64,000 nucleotides of DNA from Mycobacterium nebraskense (GCF_002102255.1 NZ_LQPH01000057.1:1-64000); one strand, 5' to 3'; shown: positions 52,701-62,304, counted from the first letter of the stretch. Notes: generated by a model from the letters alone, not told the origin. A program made the numbers and translations.

Positions 52701-53513
52701 GTCGAGGGCTTTCGCGAGCTGGAGAAGCGAACGGGCCAACGGCTGGCGCACCTGGCCGAGGGCAGCGAAGAGCGGCGCATCAGCTATGCAGACACCCAGG
52801 CGCGTCCGGTTCCGGTGATCACCAGCCCGGAATGGTCGGGCAGCGAAACCGGCGGGCGCCGCTACGCGCCGTTCACCATCAACATCGAAAACCTGAAGCC
52901 GTTCCACACGCTGACCGGGCGAATGCATTTCTACTTGGCCCACGACTGGGTGGAGGAACTCGGTGAGCACCTGCCGGTTTTCCGTCCGCCGCTGGACATG
53001 ACGCGTCTGTTCGGCCAGCCGGCGCTGGGCCCCACCCCGGACGGTACCGGCGGGATCGGCCTCACCGTGCGGTATTTGACGCCCCACTCGAAGTGGTCGT
53101 TCCACTCCACCTACCAGGACAACCTCTACATGCTGTCGTTGTCCCGTGGCGGGCCGACGATGTGGATGAGCCCCGGCGACGCGGCCAAACTCAAAGTCCG
53201 CGACAATGATTGGGTCGAGGCCGTCAACGCCAACGGCATCTACGTGTGCCGGGCCATCGTCTCGCACCGGATGCCCGACGGCGTGGTGTTCGTCTACCAC
53301 GTGCAGGAGCGCACGATCGACACACCCCGCACCGAAACCAACAACAAGCGCGGCGGCAACCACAACGCGCTGACCCGCGTGCGTATCAAGCCCAGCCACC
53401 TCGCCGGTGGCTATGGGCAGCACGCGTTCGCCTTCAACTACCTGGGACCGACCGGCAACCAGCGCGACGAGGTCACCGTGGTGCGCCGTCGCAGTCAGGA
53501 TGTGACTTACTGA
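49797..53513 (+). CDS. narG: Respiratory nitrate reductase alpha subunit NarG
   Basis: A 1238-residue molybdenum enzyme reducing nitrate to nitrite at the inner face of the membrane. The FS0 [4Fe-4S] site is His60, Cys64, Cys68 and Cys103 (STHGVNCTGSC; RGCPRG), the His form typical of NarG. The molybdenum ligand is Asp229 in MTSFYDWYADLP. C-terminal molybdopterin-binding text NKRGGNHNALTRVRIKPSH is present. TTG start (MTVTPHVGG) with GAAGGGG upstream. No Tat signal is visible, as for other NarG. First gene of narGHJI; 34 bases separate it from narH. Confidence 0.98.
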   Translation: MTVTPHVGGALEELLERSGRFFTPGEFSADLRTVTRRGGREADVFYRDRWSHDKVVRSTHGVNCTGSCSWKIYVKDGIITWETQQTDYPSVGPDRPEYEPRGCPRGASFSWYSYSPTRVRYPYARGVLVEMYREAKARLGDPVLAWADIQADPERRRRYQRARGKGGLVRITWAEATELIAAAHVHTIKTYGPDRVAGFSPIPAMSMVSYAAGSRFFELIGAPMTSFYDWYADLPVASPQVFGDQTDVPESGDWWDAAYLMMWGSNVPITRTPDAHWMAEARYRGTKVVTVSPDYADNTKFADEWMPCAAGTDGALAMAMGHVILSECYVQKEVPFFADFARRYTDLPFLIKLEERGEMLVPGKNLTAADLGEAIKHSENAALKPAVLDAATDSVVIPHGSLGFRYGEDGVGKWNLDLGGLTPALSVRNGHGANGDRDTALVHLASFDTVNGEGATVARGVPVRRVGKHLVCTVFDLMLAQYGVARPGLPGEWPTGYDDPTQQNTPAWQEAITGVSAAQAIRVAKEFARSAEESGGRSMIIMGSGICQWFHGDVIYRAVLALLMLTGSMGRNGGGWAHYVGQEKVRPLTGFQTMAMATDWVRPPRQVPGASYWYAHTDQWRYDGYGADKLASPLGRGRFTGKHTMDLLASATAMGWSPFYPQFDRSSLDVADEARDAGREVADYVAEQLRERKLKLSVTDPDNPVNWPRVLTVWRANLIGSSGKGGEYFLRHLLGTDANIQAEPPVDGIPPADVVCEGDIPEGKLDLMMSIDFRMTSTTLVSDVVLPAATWYEKADISSTDMHPYVHAFSAATDPPWETRSDFDAFGAIARAFSAMAKRHLGTRNDVVLTALEHDTPEAMAYPDGTEDDWLRTGATPVPGRTMARLTVVERDYGAVYDKWQTLGPLIETFGLTTKGVTVHPFREVEELSAKFGVMNSGVAEGRPAITTAERMADVLLLLSGTTNGRLAVEGFRELEKRTGQRLAHLAEGSEERRISYADTQARPVPVITSPEWSGSETGGRRYAPFTINIENLKPFHTLTGRMHFYLAHDWVEELGEHLPVFRPPLDMTRLFGQPALGPTPDGTGGIGLTVRYLTPHSKWSFHSTYQDNLYMLSLSRGGPTMWMSPGDAAKLKVRDNDWVEAVNANGIYVCRAIVSHRMPDGVVFVYHVQERTIDTPRTETNNKRGGNHNALTRVRIKPSHLAGGYGQHAFAFNYLGPTGNQRDEVTVVRRRSQDVTY

Positions 53514-53547
53514 TGCCCCCGATCCAAGCCCGCGAAGCGAGGCTCTC

Positions 53548-55170
53548 ATGAAAGTCATGGCGCAGCTGGCGATGGTGATGAACCTCGACAAGTGCATCGG
53601 CTGCCACACGTGCTCGGTCACGTGCAAGCAGGCGTGGACCAACCGTCCCGGCACCGAGTACGTGTGGTTCAACAACGTCGAAACCCGCCCGGGCCAAGGC
53701 TATCCGCGTACCTACGAGGACCAGGAGCGGTGGCGCGGCGGCTGGATACGCGACAAGAAGGGCCGGCTGCGGTTGCGCGACGGCGGCCGCATCCAGAAGT
53801 TGTTGCGCATCTTCGCCAACCCCAGGCTGCCGATCATCGACGACTACTACGAGCCCTGGACGTACGACTACGAGAACCTGACCACCGCGCCCGCGGGTGA
53901 CACGTTTCCCACGGCCGCACCGAAAAGCCTGATCAGCGGCAAACCGATGAAGGTGTCCTGGGGGCCGAACTGGGACGACAACCTGGCCGGGTCGCCGGAG
54001 ATTCTGGCCGGGGACCCGATCCTGCAGAAGATCGGCGAGGAGGTCAAACTCGCACTCGAAGAGACCTTCATGTTCTACCTGCCCCGGATCTGCGAACACT
54101 GCCTCAACCCCTCCTGCGTGGCGTCGTGCCCGTCGGGCGCGATGTACAAGCGCAGCGAAGACGGCATCGTGCTGGTCGACCAGGACCGCTGCCGCGGCTG
54201 GCGGATGTGCGTCTCCGGATGTCCTTACAAGAAGGTCTATTTCAACCACAAGACCGGAAAAGCCGAGAAGTGCACGCTGTGTTATCCGCGGATGGAGGTC
54301 GGGTTGCCGACCATCTGCTCGGAGACCTGCGTGGGACGGCTGCGGTATCTGGGCCTGGTCCTCTACGACGTCGATCGGGTGCTTCAGGCGGCGTCGGTGG
54401 AGAACGAAACCGACCTCTACGAGGCGCAATGCCGAATCCTGTTGGACCCTGACGATCCCGAGGTGATCACCGCCGCGCGCGCGGAGGGCATCTCCGACGA
54501 GTGGATCGAGGCCGCGCAGCGCTCTCCGGTGTACGCGCTGATCAACGACTACAAGGTGGCGCTTCCGCTGCACCCGGAGTACCGCACCATGCCGATGGTC
54601 TGGTACATCCCGCCGCTGTCGCCGGTGGTCGACGCGGTCAGCCGCGACGGTCACGACGGGGAAGAGCTGGGCAACCTGTTCGGCGCGCTGGACGCGCTGC
54701 GCATTCCCATGCAGTACCTGGCCGAACTGTTCACCGCCGGTGACACCGCCGTGGTCGAGGGCGTGCTGCGGCGGCTGGCGGCGATGCGCTCGTACATGCG
54801 GGACATCAATCTCGGGCGCGAAACTCAGCCGCACATACCGCATTCCGTCGGGATGACCGAAGAGCAGATCTACGAGATGTACCGGCTACTGGCGATCGCG
54901 AAATACGAAGAGCGATATGTCATTCCGACCGCGTTCAGCCCGCAGGCCCGCGACCTCGAGCAGATGGGTTGCTCGTTGACGGGCGACGGTGGGCCGGGCA
55001 TGTACGAGTCGGGTGAACCGGTGCCCGTCGCCGTGGAGACGTTCCACGCGCTCAAGCGGCCCGGCGGCCAGGAGGCCGCCGACGGCCAGCGGTCCGCGCG
55101 GGTGAACCTGCTGAACTGGGACGGGCGCCAGGTGCCCGCCGGCATGTTTCCCGAAGAGCAGAAACAATGA
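53548..55170 (+). CDS. narH: Respiratory nitrate reductase beta subunit NarH
   Basis: A 540-residue iron-sulfur electron carrier between NarI and NarG. The four cluster motifs are seen: DKCIGCHTCSVTCKQAW, ICEHCLNPSCVASCPSG, DQDRCRGWRMCVSGCP and KAEKCTLCYPRMEVG. Trp replaces one Cys in CRGWRMC, which gives the [3Fe-4S] cluster normal for NarH. ATG with GAGG upstream. The stop overlaps narJ as ATGA. Cytoplasmic, attached to NarI. Confidence 0.98.
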   Translation: MKVMAQLAMVMNLDKCIGCHTCSVTCKQAWTNRPGTEYVWFNNVETRPGQGYPRTYEDQERWRGGWIRDKKGRLRLRDGGRIQKLLRIFANPRLPIIDDYYEPWTYDYENLTTAPAGDTFPTAAPKSLISGKPMKVSWGPNWDDNLAGSPEILAGDPILQKIGEEVKLALEETFMFYLPRICEHCLNPSCVASCPSGAMYKRSEDGIVLVDQDRCRGWRMCVSGCPYKKVYFNHKTGKAEKCTLCYPRMEVGLPTICSETCVGRLRYLGLVLYDVDRVLQAASVENETDLYEAQCRILLDPDDPEVITAARAEGISDEWIEAAQRSPVYALINDYKVALPLHPEYRTMPMVWYIPPLSPVVDAVSRDGHDGEELGNLFGALDALRIPMQYLAELFTAGDTAVVEGVLRRLAAMRSYMRDINLGRETQPHIPHSVGMTEEQIYEMYRLLAIAKYEERYVIPTAFSPQARDLEQMGCSLTGDGGPGMYESGEPVPVAVETFHALKRPGGQEAADGQRSARVNLLNWDGRQVPAGMFPEEQKQ

Positions 55171-55832
55171 GGCTGCTCACCGGGCGGCGGGGACGCGCCA
55201 ACACCCTGCAGGACCGACTGGTGTGGCAGGCGGCATCGCTGCTGTTGGCCTACCCGGACGATGAGTTGCCGGGGCGGCTGGACACCGTCGACCAGCTGCT
55301 CAGCCACATCAGCGGGCCCGCGGCGGCGCTGCTCGGACAGACGGTGGCCGCGCTGCGCGCCGGCGAGCCGATGGCCGCCGCGATGGACTACGTCGCGACC
55401 TTCGACATGCGGCGCCACTGCACGATGTACCTCACGTACTGGACCGCCGGCGACACCCGCAACCGCGGCCGCGAGATGGTGGAGTTCGCCACCGCCTACC
55501 GGGAAGCGGGCGTGCAGCCGCCGCGCGCCGAGGCGCCCGATCACCTGCCCGTCGTGCTCGAATTCGCCGCCACCGTCGATCCCGAGGTGGGGCGGCGGCT
55601 GCTGACCGAGCACCGCGTCCCCATCGACGTGTTGCGGGGCGCGCTGACCGACGCGAAGTCGCCCTACGAGCCCACCGTGGCGGCGGTTTGCGCGACGCTG
55701 CCCGTCGCGACCGACCAGGACGTGCGCCGCGCGGAACGCCTGGCGAAAGCCGGACCACCCGCGGAAGCCGTTGGGCTGCAACCCTTTAACTTGACCGTAC
55801 CGCCCCGCCGCGAAGGAGCGCCCGGTGTTTGA
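55167..55832 (+). CDS. narJ: Nitrate reductase molybdenum cofactor assembly chaperone NarJ
   Basis: A 221-residue NarJ/TorD-type chaperone that holds NarG until its cofactors are inserted; it is not part of the final enzyme. Conserved text: QAASLLLAYPDDELPGRL and YVATFDMRRHCTMYLTYW followed by GDTRNRGREMVEF. The start overlaps the narH stop (ATGA) and its end overlaps the narI start by eight bases. Slightly longer at the C-terminus than I recall for Rv1163. Confidence 0.97.
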   Translation: MRLLTGRRGRANTLQDRLVWQAASLLLAYPDDELPGRLDTVDQLLSHISGPAAALLGQTVAALRAGEPMAAAMDYVATFDMRRHCTMYLTYWTAGDTRNRGREMVEFATAYREAGVQPPRAEAPDHLPVVLEFAATVDPEVGRRLLTEHRVPIDVLRGALTDAKSPYEPTVAAVCATLPVATDQDVRRAERLAKAGPPAEAVGLQPFNLTVPPRREGAPGV

Positions 55833-56556
55833 CAGCGTACTGTTCTGGGACATCTCGCCCTACGTCACCTTGTCGGTATTGATCGTCGGCACCTGGTGGC
55901 GCTACCGCTACGACAAGTTCGGCTGGACCTCCCGTTCCTCGCAGATCTACGAGTCGCGGCTGCTGCGGGTGGCCAGCCCGATGTTTCATTTCGGCATCCT
56001 GGCGGTCTTCGCCGGGCACGTGATGGGGTTGTTCATCCCGCCGCGGGTGACCCAGGCGCTCAAAATGAGCGACCACCTCTACCATCTGCAGGCGGTCATC
56101 GCCGGGTCGGCCGCGGGCCTTGCGACCCTGGCCGGGATCGCGTTGCTGATCTATCGGCGGTTCACCCGCCCCGCGGTGTCGCTGGCCACCACCCGGAACG
56201 ACAAGGTGATGTATGTGGTGCTGGTGCTGGCCATCGTGGTGGGCCTGTACTGCGACCTGATCGGCACCGGGCCGCATGGCGGCGAGTTCCACTATCGCTA
56301 CACGGTCGGCATGTGGTTCCGCCGGATCTGGCTCTTCCAGCCGCACGGCGAGGTGATGATCAACGCGCCGCTGGACTACCAGCTGCACGCCCTGATCGGC
56401 ATGGTGCTGTTCACGCTGTTGCCGTTCACGCGTCTGGTGCACATGTTCAGCGCGCCGATCGCGTACCTGTTCCGGCCCTACATCGTCTACCGCAGCCGCG
56501 ACGAGGCGACCACGGGCGAATTGGTCGGTACGGCGCCCCGGCGCAGGGGCTGGTAG
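55825..56556 (+). CDS. narI: Respiratory nitrate reductase gamma subunit NarI
   Basis: A 243-residue membrane cytochrome b that takes electrons from quinol for NarGH. The four heme-ligand histidines are placed as in E. coli: His55 (SPMFHFGIL), His65 (FAGHVMGLF), His188 (YQLHALIGM) and His206 (TRLVHMFSAP). Five membrane spans. GTG start inside the end of narJ. Last gene of the operon; a structured intergenic region follows before typA. Confidence 0.98.
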   Translation: MFDSVLFWDISPYVTLSVLIVGTWWRYRYDKFGWTSRSSQIYESRLLRVASPMFHFGILAVFAGHVMGLFIPPRVTQALKMSDHLYHLQAVIAGSAAGLATLAGIALLIYRRFTRPAVSLATTRNDKVMYVVLVLAIVVGLYCDLIGTGPHGGEFHYRYTVGMWFRRIWLFQPHGEVMINAPLDYQLHALIGMVLFTLLPFTRLVHMFSAPIAYLFRPYIVYRSRDEATTGELVGTAPRRRGW

Positions 56557-56606
56557 GGCGCTGCCCAGGCGATCCGGCGGACTCAAGCCGCCCCGCCGCC
56601 CAGTGT

Positions 56607-56673
56607 GCGCCCTGGGCTTTCAGTGTGCGGCCAGGGCGCCGACACGCCGTGGCGAGCCGCCCTGGACGCACAC
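56607..56673 (+). promoter_or_regulatory. Mutually exclusive hairpins between narI and typA
   Basis: Two alternative stems share one arm. Hairpin 1: GCGCCCTGG (56607-56615) with CCAGGGCGC (56631-56639). Hairpin 2: GTGTGCGGCCAGGGC (56623-56637) with GCCCTGGACGCACAC (56659-56673), one mismatch. CAGTGTGCG also occurs as a 20-bp-spaced direct repeat (56601, 56621). The arrangement looks like a terminator/anti-terminator pair or a dispersed repeat; which is not known. Confidence 0.45.
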
Positions 56674-56737
56674 CAGATCGCAGGCGGGGCGCCTGCCAGT
56701 TCGCCTTTGACGGCCCCGCGCTGCCACAATCACCGAC

Positions 56738-58627
56738 GTGCCATTCCGTAACGTCGCCATCGTCGCCCACGTAGACCACGGCAAGACCACCCTGGTGGAC
56801 GCGATGCTGCGGCAGTCCGGGGCGCTGCACCACCGCGGTGACGACACCCAGGAACGCATCATGGACAGCGGTGACCTCGAGAAAGAAAAAGGCATCACCA
56901 TCCTGGCCAAGAACACCGCCGTGCATCGCCATAACCCGGACGGAACCGTCACCGTCATCAATGTGATCGACACCCCCGGGCACGCGGACTTCGGCGGCGA
57001 GGTGGAGCGCGGCCTGTCCATGGTGGACGGGGTGCTGCTGCTGGTCGACGCGTCCGAGGGGCCGCTGCCGCAGACGCGGTTCGTGCTGCGCAAGGCGCTG
57101 GCCGCGCACCTGCCGGTGATCCTCGTCGTCAACAAGACCGACCGGCCCGACGCGCGCATCGCCGAGGTGGTGGAGGCCAGCCACGACCTGCTGCTGGACG
57201 TCGCCTCGGATCTCGACGACGAAGCCGCCAAGGCAGCCGAGCACGCGCTGGGCCTGCCGACGCTCTATGCGTCCGGCCGGGCGGGCGTGGCCAGCACCAC
57301 CCAGCCGGCCGACGGCGAGGTGCCCGCCGGGGACAACCTGGACCCGTTGTTCGACGTGCTCATGGAACACATCCCGCCGCCGTCGGGGAACCCCGAGGCG
57401 CCGCTGCAGGCGCTGGTGACCAACCTCGACGCGTCGGCCTTCCTCGGCCGGCTCGCCCTGATCCGCATCTACAACGGCAAACTGCGCAAGGGCCAGCAGG
57501 TCGCCTGGATGCGCGAGGTCGACGGCCTGCCCGTCATCACCAGCGCCAAGATCACCGAGCTGCTCGCGACCGAAGGCGTCGAGCGCAGCGCCACCGACGA
57601 GGCGATCGCCGGTGACATCGTGGCGGTGGCCGGTTTTCCCGAGATCATGATCGGGGACACGCTGGCCGACCCGGACCACGCCCATGCGTTGCCGCGCATC
57701 ACCGTCGACGAGCCGGCGATCTCGGTGACGATCGGCACCAACACCTCCCCGCTGGCGGGCAAGGTGTCCGGCCACAAGCTGACCGCGCGCATGGTCCGCA
57801 ACCGGCTGGACACGGAACTGGTGGGCAACGTGTCGATCCGGGTCGTGGACATCGGCGCGCCCGACGCCTGGGAGGTGCAGGGCCGCGGCGAGCTCGCGCT
57901 GGCGGTGCTGGTCGAACAGATGCGCCGCGAGGGCTTCGAGCTCACGGTCGGCAAGCCGCAGGTGGTGACCCGCACGATCGACGGCAAGCTGCACGAGCCG
58001 TTCGAGGCGATGACGATCGACTGCCCCGAAGAGTTCGTCGGCGCGATCACCCAGCTGATGGCCGCCCGCAAGGGCCGCATGGAGGAGATGACCAACCACG
58101 CGGCCGGCTGGGTCCGGATGGACTTCATCGTGCCCAGCCGCGGCCTGATCGGCTTCCGCACCGACTTCCTCACCATCACGCGCGGCACCGGGATCGCCAA
58201 CGCCGTGTTCGACGGCTACCGGCCGTGGGCGGGGGAGATCCGGGCCCGCCACACCGGGTCGCTGGTCTCCGACCGTGCCGGCACCATCACGCCGTTCGCG
58301 CTGATTCAGCTCGCCGACCGGGGCCAGTTCTTCGTCGAACCCGGCCAGGACACCTACGAGGGCATGGTCGTCGGAATCAACCCGCGCGCAGAGGATCTCG
58401 ACATCAACGTCACCCGGGAGAAGAAGCTCACCAACATGCGGTCGTCGACCGCGGACGTCATCGAAACCCTGGCCAAGCCGCTCGAGCTCGACCTGGAACA
58501 GGCCATGGAGTTCTGCGCGCAAGACGAATGCGTCGAGGTGACTCCGGAGATCGTACGGGTGCGCAAGGTCGAGCTGGACGCCACCACCCGGGCCCGCAGC
58601 CGGTCGCGGGCCAAGGCCCGGGGTTAA
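56738..58627 (+). CDS. typA: Ribosome-associated translational GTPase TypA/BipA
   Basis: A 629-residue translation-factor GTPase that acts on the 50S subunit during ribosome assembly and stress. G1 is AHVDHGKT (10-17), the switch region EKEKGITILAKN, G3 DTPGHADFGGEVER and G4 NKTDRPD follow. Domain II, an EF-G-like V domain and the TypA-specific C-terminal domain (GTITPFALIQLADRGQFFVE) complete it. GTG start with CACAAT 7 nt upstream, possibly leaderless. Confidence 0.97.
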   Translation: MPFRNVAIVAHVDHGKTTLVDAMLRQSGALHHRGDDTQERIMDSGDLEKEKGITILAKNTAVHRHNPDGTVTVINVIDTPGHADFGGEVERGLSMVDGVLLLVDASEGPLPQTRFVLRKALAAHLPVILVVNKTDRPDARIAEVVEASHDLLLDVASDLDDEAAKAAEHALGLPTLYASGRAGVASTTQPADGEVPAGDNLDPLFDVLMEHIPPPSGNPEAPLQALVTNLDASAFLGRLALIRIYNGKLRKGQQVAWMREVDGLPVITSAKITELLATEGVERSATDEAIAGDIVAVAGFPEIMIGDTLADPDHAHALPRITVDEPAISVTIGTNTSPLAGKVSGHKLTARMVRNRLDTELVGNVSIRVVDIGAPDAWEVQGRGELALAVLVEQMRREGFELTVGKPQVVTRTIDGKLHEPFEAMTIDCPEEFVGAITQLMAARKGRMEEMTNHAAGWVRMDFIVPSRGLIGFRTDFLTITRGTGIANAVFDGYRPWAGEIRARHTGSLVSDRAGTITPFALIQLADRGQFFVEPGQDTYEGMVVGINPRAEDLDINVTREKKLTNMRSSTADVIETLAKPLELDLEQAMEFCAQDECVEVTPEIVRVRKVELDATTRARSRSRAKARG

Positions 58628-58678
58628 TCGCGCGTGCTTGGGCGGGCTGCCGGGCAGCTGCTCGATACCCTGATCGGC

Positions 58679-60556
58679 ATGCCGAGACGAGTCCGCCGTT
58701 TCTTCGTCACGGTCGGTGTGGTCGTCTCGCTGGCCGGATTGGCGTTGGCGGCGTGCACGGTCAACCCCCCGCCGGCGCCGCAAAGCACCGACACGCCGCA
58801 CAACTCGCCACCGCCGCCGCCGCGGCCGACCCAGATCATCATGGGCATCGACTCGATCGGCGCCGGCTTCAATCCGCACCTGCTGTCCGACCTGTCCCCG
58901 GTGAACGCGGCGATCAGCGCGCTGGTGCTGCCCAGCGCCTTCCGGCCGGTGCCCGACCCCGGCACGCCGACGGGCTCGCGCTGGGAGATGGATCCGACGC
59001 TGCTGGAGTCCGCCGAAGTCACCAGCCAGAACCCGTTCACGGTGACCTACAAGATCCGGCCGGAGGCGCAGTGGACCGACAACGCCCCCATCGCCGCCGA
59101 TGACTTCTGGTACCTGTGGCATCAGATGGTCAGCCAGCCCGGTGTCGTCGACCCGGCGGGGTATGACCTCATCACCGGCGTGCAGTCGCTCGAGGGCGGT
59201 AAGCAGGCGGTGGTCACCTTCGCCCAGCCGTATCCCTCGTGGAAAGAGCTGTTCAGCAACATCCTTCCGGCGCACATCGTCAAGGACGTGCCGGGCGGTT
59301 TCGCGGCAGGGCTGGCCCGGGCGCTGCCGGTCACCGGCGGCCAGTTCCGGGTGGAGAGCATCGATCCGCAGCGCGACGAAATCCTGGTGGCCCGCAACGA
59401 CCGCTATTGGGGATCACCGGCCAAGCCCGCGCTCATTCTTTTCCGGCGTGCCGGTGCGCCGGCCGCGCTGGCCGATTCGGTGCGCAACGGTGACACTCAG
59501 GTGGCCCAGGTGCACGGCGGATCGGCGGCCTTCGCCCAGCTGTCGGCCATCCCCGATGTGCGCACCGCCCGGATCGTGACGCCCAGGGTCATGCAGCTGA
59601 CGCTGCGCGCCAACGAGCCCAAGCTGTCCGACGCGCAGGTGCGCAAGGCGATCCTCGGGCTGCTGGACGTCGACCTGCTGGCGGCGGTGGGCGCGGGCAG
59701 CGACAACACCGTCACGCTGGACCAGGCCCAGATCCGCGCGCCCAGCGACCCCGGCTACGAGCCGACCGCGCCGCCCGCGATGACGACGCCGGCGGCGCTG
59801 GCGTTGCTGGAGGGATCCGGTTACAAGGTCGAGGGCAACTCGTCGGGATCGCCGGCGCCGGCCCCGGCGAACACCGGGCCGCCCGAAGTCATCCGCGGGC
59901 GGATCAGCAAGGACGGTCAGCAGCTGTCGCTGGTCATCGGCGTGGCGGCCAACGACCCGACGTCCGTCGCGGTGGCCAACACCGCGGCCGACCAGTTGCG
60001 CAACGTCGGCATCGCCGCGAGCGTGCTGGCGCTGGACCCGGTGACGCTCTATCGCGACGCGCTGAACAACAACCAGGTGGACGCGATCGTGGGCTGGCAC
60101 CAGGCGGGCGGCAACCTGGCGACGCGGCTGGCGTCGCGGTACGGCTGCCCGGCGCTGGAGTCGACACAGGTCCCGACGTCGACGGGGCCGAGCACCACCA
60201 CCTCGGCCGCGCCGACTACGTCCGGTCCGGGCACCTCCGCCACCACGCCGACGTCGACCCAGCCCAGCCGCCCGGCGGACCCCAACGCGCTGGTGCAGGC
60301 GCCGTCGAACCTCACCGGGATCTGCGATCGCAGCGTTCAGTCCAACATCGAGGCCGCGCTCAACGGCACCAAGAGCATCAACGACGTGATCACCGCGGTC
60401 GAGCCGCGACTGTGGAACATGTCCACCGTGTTGCCGATCCTGCAGGACACCACGATCGTCGCCGCCGGCCCGAGCGTGCAGAACGTCAGCCTGTCGGGTG
60501 CGGTGCCGGTCGGCATCGTCGGCGACGCCGGCCAATGGATCAAGACCGGGCCCTGA
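58679..60556 (+). CDS. lpqW: Lipoprotein LpqW
   Basis: A 625-residue lipoprotein related to oligopeptide-binding proteins. LpqW controls flux between PIM and lipoarabinomannan synthesis, in the same pathway as pimE in this window. The signal peptide [20 protein letters not shown] ends in the lipobox LAAC with Cys26 as the lipidated residue. The mature part begins with a Pro-rich stretch and then the SBP_bac_5 domain ([20 protein letters not shown]). A Ser/Thr/Pro-rich insertion lies near 500-540. ATG at 58679 is favoured over an upstream GTG because it gives a normal signal peptide and has TACCCT 7 nt upstream. Confidence 0.95.
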   Translation: MPRRVRRFFVTVGVVVSLAGLALAACTVNPPPAPQSTDTPHNSPPPPPRPTQIIMGIDSIGAGFNPHLLSDLSPVNAAISALVLPSAFRPVPDPGTPTGSRWEMDPTLLESAEVTSQNPFTVTYKIRPEAQWTDNAPIAADDFWYLWHQMVSQPGVVDPAGYDLITGVQSLEGGKQAVVTFAQPYPSWKELFSNILPAHIVKDVPGGFAAGLARALPVTGGQFRVESIDPQRDEILVARNDRYWGSPAKPALILFRRAGAPAALADSVRNGDTQVAQVHGGSAAFAQLSAIPDVRTARIVTPRVMQLTLRANEPKLSDAQVRKAILGLLDVDLLAAVGAGSDNTVTLDQAQIRAPSDPGYEPTAPPAMTTPAALALLEGSGYKVEGNSSGSPAPAPANTGPPEVIRGRISKDGQQLSLVIGVAANDPTSVAVANTAADQLRNVGIAASVLALDPVTLYRDALNNNQVDAIVGWHQAGGNLATRLASRYGCPALESTQVPTSTGPSTTTSAAPTTSGPGTSATTPTSTQPSRPADPNALVQAPSNLTGICDRSVQSNIEAALNGTKSINDVITAVEPRLWNMSTVLPILQDTTIVAAGPSVQNVSLSGAVPVGIVGDAGQWIKTGP

Positions 60557-60576
60557 ACGGGCCTCGTCAGTCCCGT

Positions 60577-61182
60577 CTAGTCCAGGGCCGCTCGCGGCGG
60601 GATCACGGCGTCGACGATGAGGGCCAGCTCCCGACGGTTCGGCGGCGATCCGGTCAGCAGGAAGTGCTGGTTGATCAAGGCCGGGCCGATGCGCGCGGTC
60701 AGCGGGGTGATCATCTCGGCGTCGAGGTCACCCTCCGCGACGGCGGCCTGCAGGATCGATTCGACGATCTGCAGGCGGGGGGCCACCACGGCGTCGGCGA
60801 AGATGGCGCGCATCTCGGGTTCGTGCAGGAGCTGGTAAACGGTTGCCATGCCGGGGAAGGCGGTCTTCCCGGCGCAGATGTCGCGGTGGGCGGTGAAGAC
60901 CGCGAGCAGGTTCTCCCGGGCCGACCGGCCGGAGCGCGCCTCGGGCAAGGGCGGCAAGGTGTGGACCAACGCGGCGTGCACCAGTTCGCACTTGGTGGTC
61001 CAGCGCCGGTACAGGGCCGCCTTACCGGTGTGGGCGCGCGCGGCAATCCCCTCCATCGTCAGCCCGCCGTAGCCGACTTCGGCCAGTTCGGCCAGGGTGG
61101 CCTCGTAGAGCGCCCGTTCGAGGACCTCGCCTCGTCGGCGGCTCCGGCCGGCGGGCGGGGCGGTCTGGGTCAGCTGCGGCAT
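60577..61182 (-). CDS. TetR/AcrR family regulator (Rv1167c-type)
   Basis: A 201-residue repressor-type protein. The HTH is LTMEGIAARAHTGKAALYRR (about 41-60), and the C-terminal ligand domain (LINQHFLLTGSPPNRRELAL) is of usual length. TACTAT (61194-61189, minus strand) ends 6 nt before the ATG. It is divergent from mshB with 77 bases between starts, so it may affect mshB or itself. In H37Rv PE/PPE genes lie between this gene and mshB, as I recall; here they are absent. Confidence 0.93.
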   Translation of the reverse strand: MPQLTQTAPPAGRSRRRGEVLERALYEATLAELAEVGYGGLTMEGIAARAHTGKAALYRRWTTKCELVHAALVHTLPPLPEARSGRSARENLLAVFTAHRDICAGKTAFPGMATVYQLLHEPEMRAIFADAVVAPRLQIVESILQAAVAEGDLDAEMITPLTARIGPALINQHFLLTGSPPNRRELALIVDAVIPPRAALD

Positions 61183-61188
61183 TCCTCG

Positions 61189-61253
61189 ATAGTAGCCGTA
61201 TGCGTTCCTATCGCCCGCGACCAGACCGCCAACCGCGGCGCTGCGGGTAGGGT
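61189..61253. promoter_or_regulatory. Divergent leaderless promoters (TetR / mshB)
   Basis: Minus strand: TACTAT (61194-61189), 6 nt before the TetR ATG. Plus strand: TAGGGT (61248-61253), 6 nt before the mshB ATG. The 77-base space contains both promoters and no obvious palindrome. Confidence 0.5.
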
Positions 61254-61259
61254 GCGTCC

Positions 61260-62162
61260 ATGCCTGAGACTCCACGGCTGCTGTTCGTCCACGCGCATCC
61301 CGACGACGAGAGCCTCAGCAACGGCGCCACCATCGCCCACTACACCGCCCGCGGAGCAGACGTGCGCGTCGTCACCTGCACGCTCGGCGAGGAGGGCGAG
61401 GTCATCGGTGAACGGTGGGCCGAGCTTGCCGTCGATCGCGCGGATCAGTTGGGGGGCTACCGCATTGGCGAGCTCACCGCGGCCTTGCGTGCGCTCGGCG
61501 TCGCCGCGCCCCACTACCTGGGCGGCGCGGGGCGCTGGCGGGACTCGGGCATGCGGGGCACGCCAGGGCGGCGGCGCGAGCGGTTCATCGACGCCGACGA
61601 GCGGGAGGCCGTCGGCGCGCTCGTCGCGATCATTCGCGAGCAACGCCCGCACGTCGTCGTGACCTACGATCCGGGCGGCGGTTACGGGCACCCCGACCAC
61701 GTCCACACCCACACCGTCACAACGGCCGCGGTGACCGCGGCCGGCTCCGGTGACTTCCCCGGCGAGCCGTGGACAGTGCCGAAGTTCTACTGGTCGGTGT
61801 TCGCCACCCGCGCCTTCATGGCCGGCCGGGACGCCCTGAACGGCGAGGATTTATGGCCCGAGTGGACCATTCCCCCGGAGGAAGAGTTCAGCTTCGGTTA
61901 CGCGGATGCCGACATCGACGCCGTCGTCGAGCCCGCCCCGGAGGCATGGGCGGCAAAGAGGGCGGCGCTCGCCGCGCACGCCACACAGGTGGTCGTCGGA
62001 CCGACCGGCCGGGCCTGCGCCCTGTCCAACAACATGGCGGTGCCGATCCTGGCGGAGGAACACTACGTGCTGGCCGAGGGTGTGGCGGGGGAGCGCGACG
62101 AGCGCGGCTGGGAAACAGATCTGCTTGCGGGGCTTGATTTCACCGCGGTCGACACGGGGTAG
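61260..62162 (+). CDS. mshB: GlcNAc-Ins deacetylase MshB
   Basis: A 300-residue zinc enzyme, N-acetyl-1-D-myo-inositol-2-amino-2-deoxy-glucopyranoside deacetylase, second step of mycothiol synthesis. Zinc ligands His13 and Asp16 lie in VHAHPDDE, with the third His in GHPDHVHTH (about 144-152); Asp15 is the general base. Mycothiol made here would serve the mycothiol-dependent enzyme in the accessory cluster. Leaderless start signal TAGGGT. Confidence 0.96.
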   Translation: MPETPRLLFVHAHPDDESLSNGATIAHYTARGADVRVVTCTLGEEGEVIGERWAELAVDRADQLGGYRIGELTAALRALGVAAPHYLGGAGRWRDSGMRGTPGRRRERFIDADEREAVGALVAIIREQRPHVVVTYDPGGGYGHPDHVHTHTVTTAAVTAAGSGDFPGEPWTVPKFYWSVFATRAFMAGRDALNGEDLWPEWTIPPEEEFSFGYADADIDAVVEPAPEAWAAKRAALAAHATQVVVGPTGRACALSNNMAVPILAEEHYVLAEGVAGERDERGWETDLLAGLDFTAVDTG

Positions 62163-62196
62163 GCTTGCCAACCAGGCAGCCACGGAAGGATTTCGC

Positions 62197-62304
62197 ATGG
62201 ACCCCGACCTGGACCCTAATCAGCAGCATTGGCAGGACCGGCTCGACAGCCTGCAGTGGGTTATCGGCTCGATACTCTCCAACATCGACAGCGTCCCGAC
62301 CTGA
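62197..62304 (+). CDS. Small hypothetical protein, 35 aa
   Basis: A 35-residue frame MDPDLDPNQQHWQDRLDSLQ then [15 protein letters not shown]. The ATG has GGAAGG seven bases upstream, a good ribosome binding site. Acidic N-terminus and an amphipathic helix at the end. The stop overlaps the likely start of the membrane protein gene, so translation of the two may be coupled. No homologue recognised. Confidence 0.6.
   Translation: MDPDLDPNQQHWQDRLDSLQWVIGSILSNIDSVPT

Noticed and set aside
56447..59275. 942-codon minus-strand frame opposite typA
   Set aside because: Antisense to a highly conserved GTPase; no recognisable domain.
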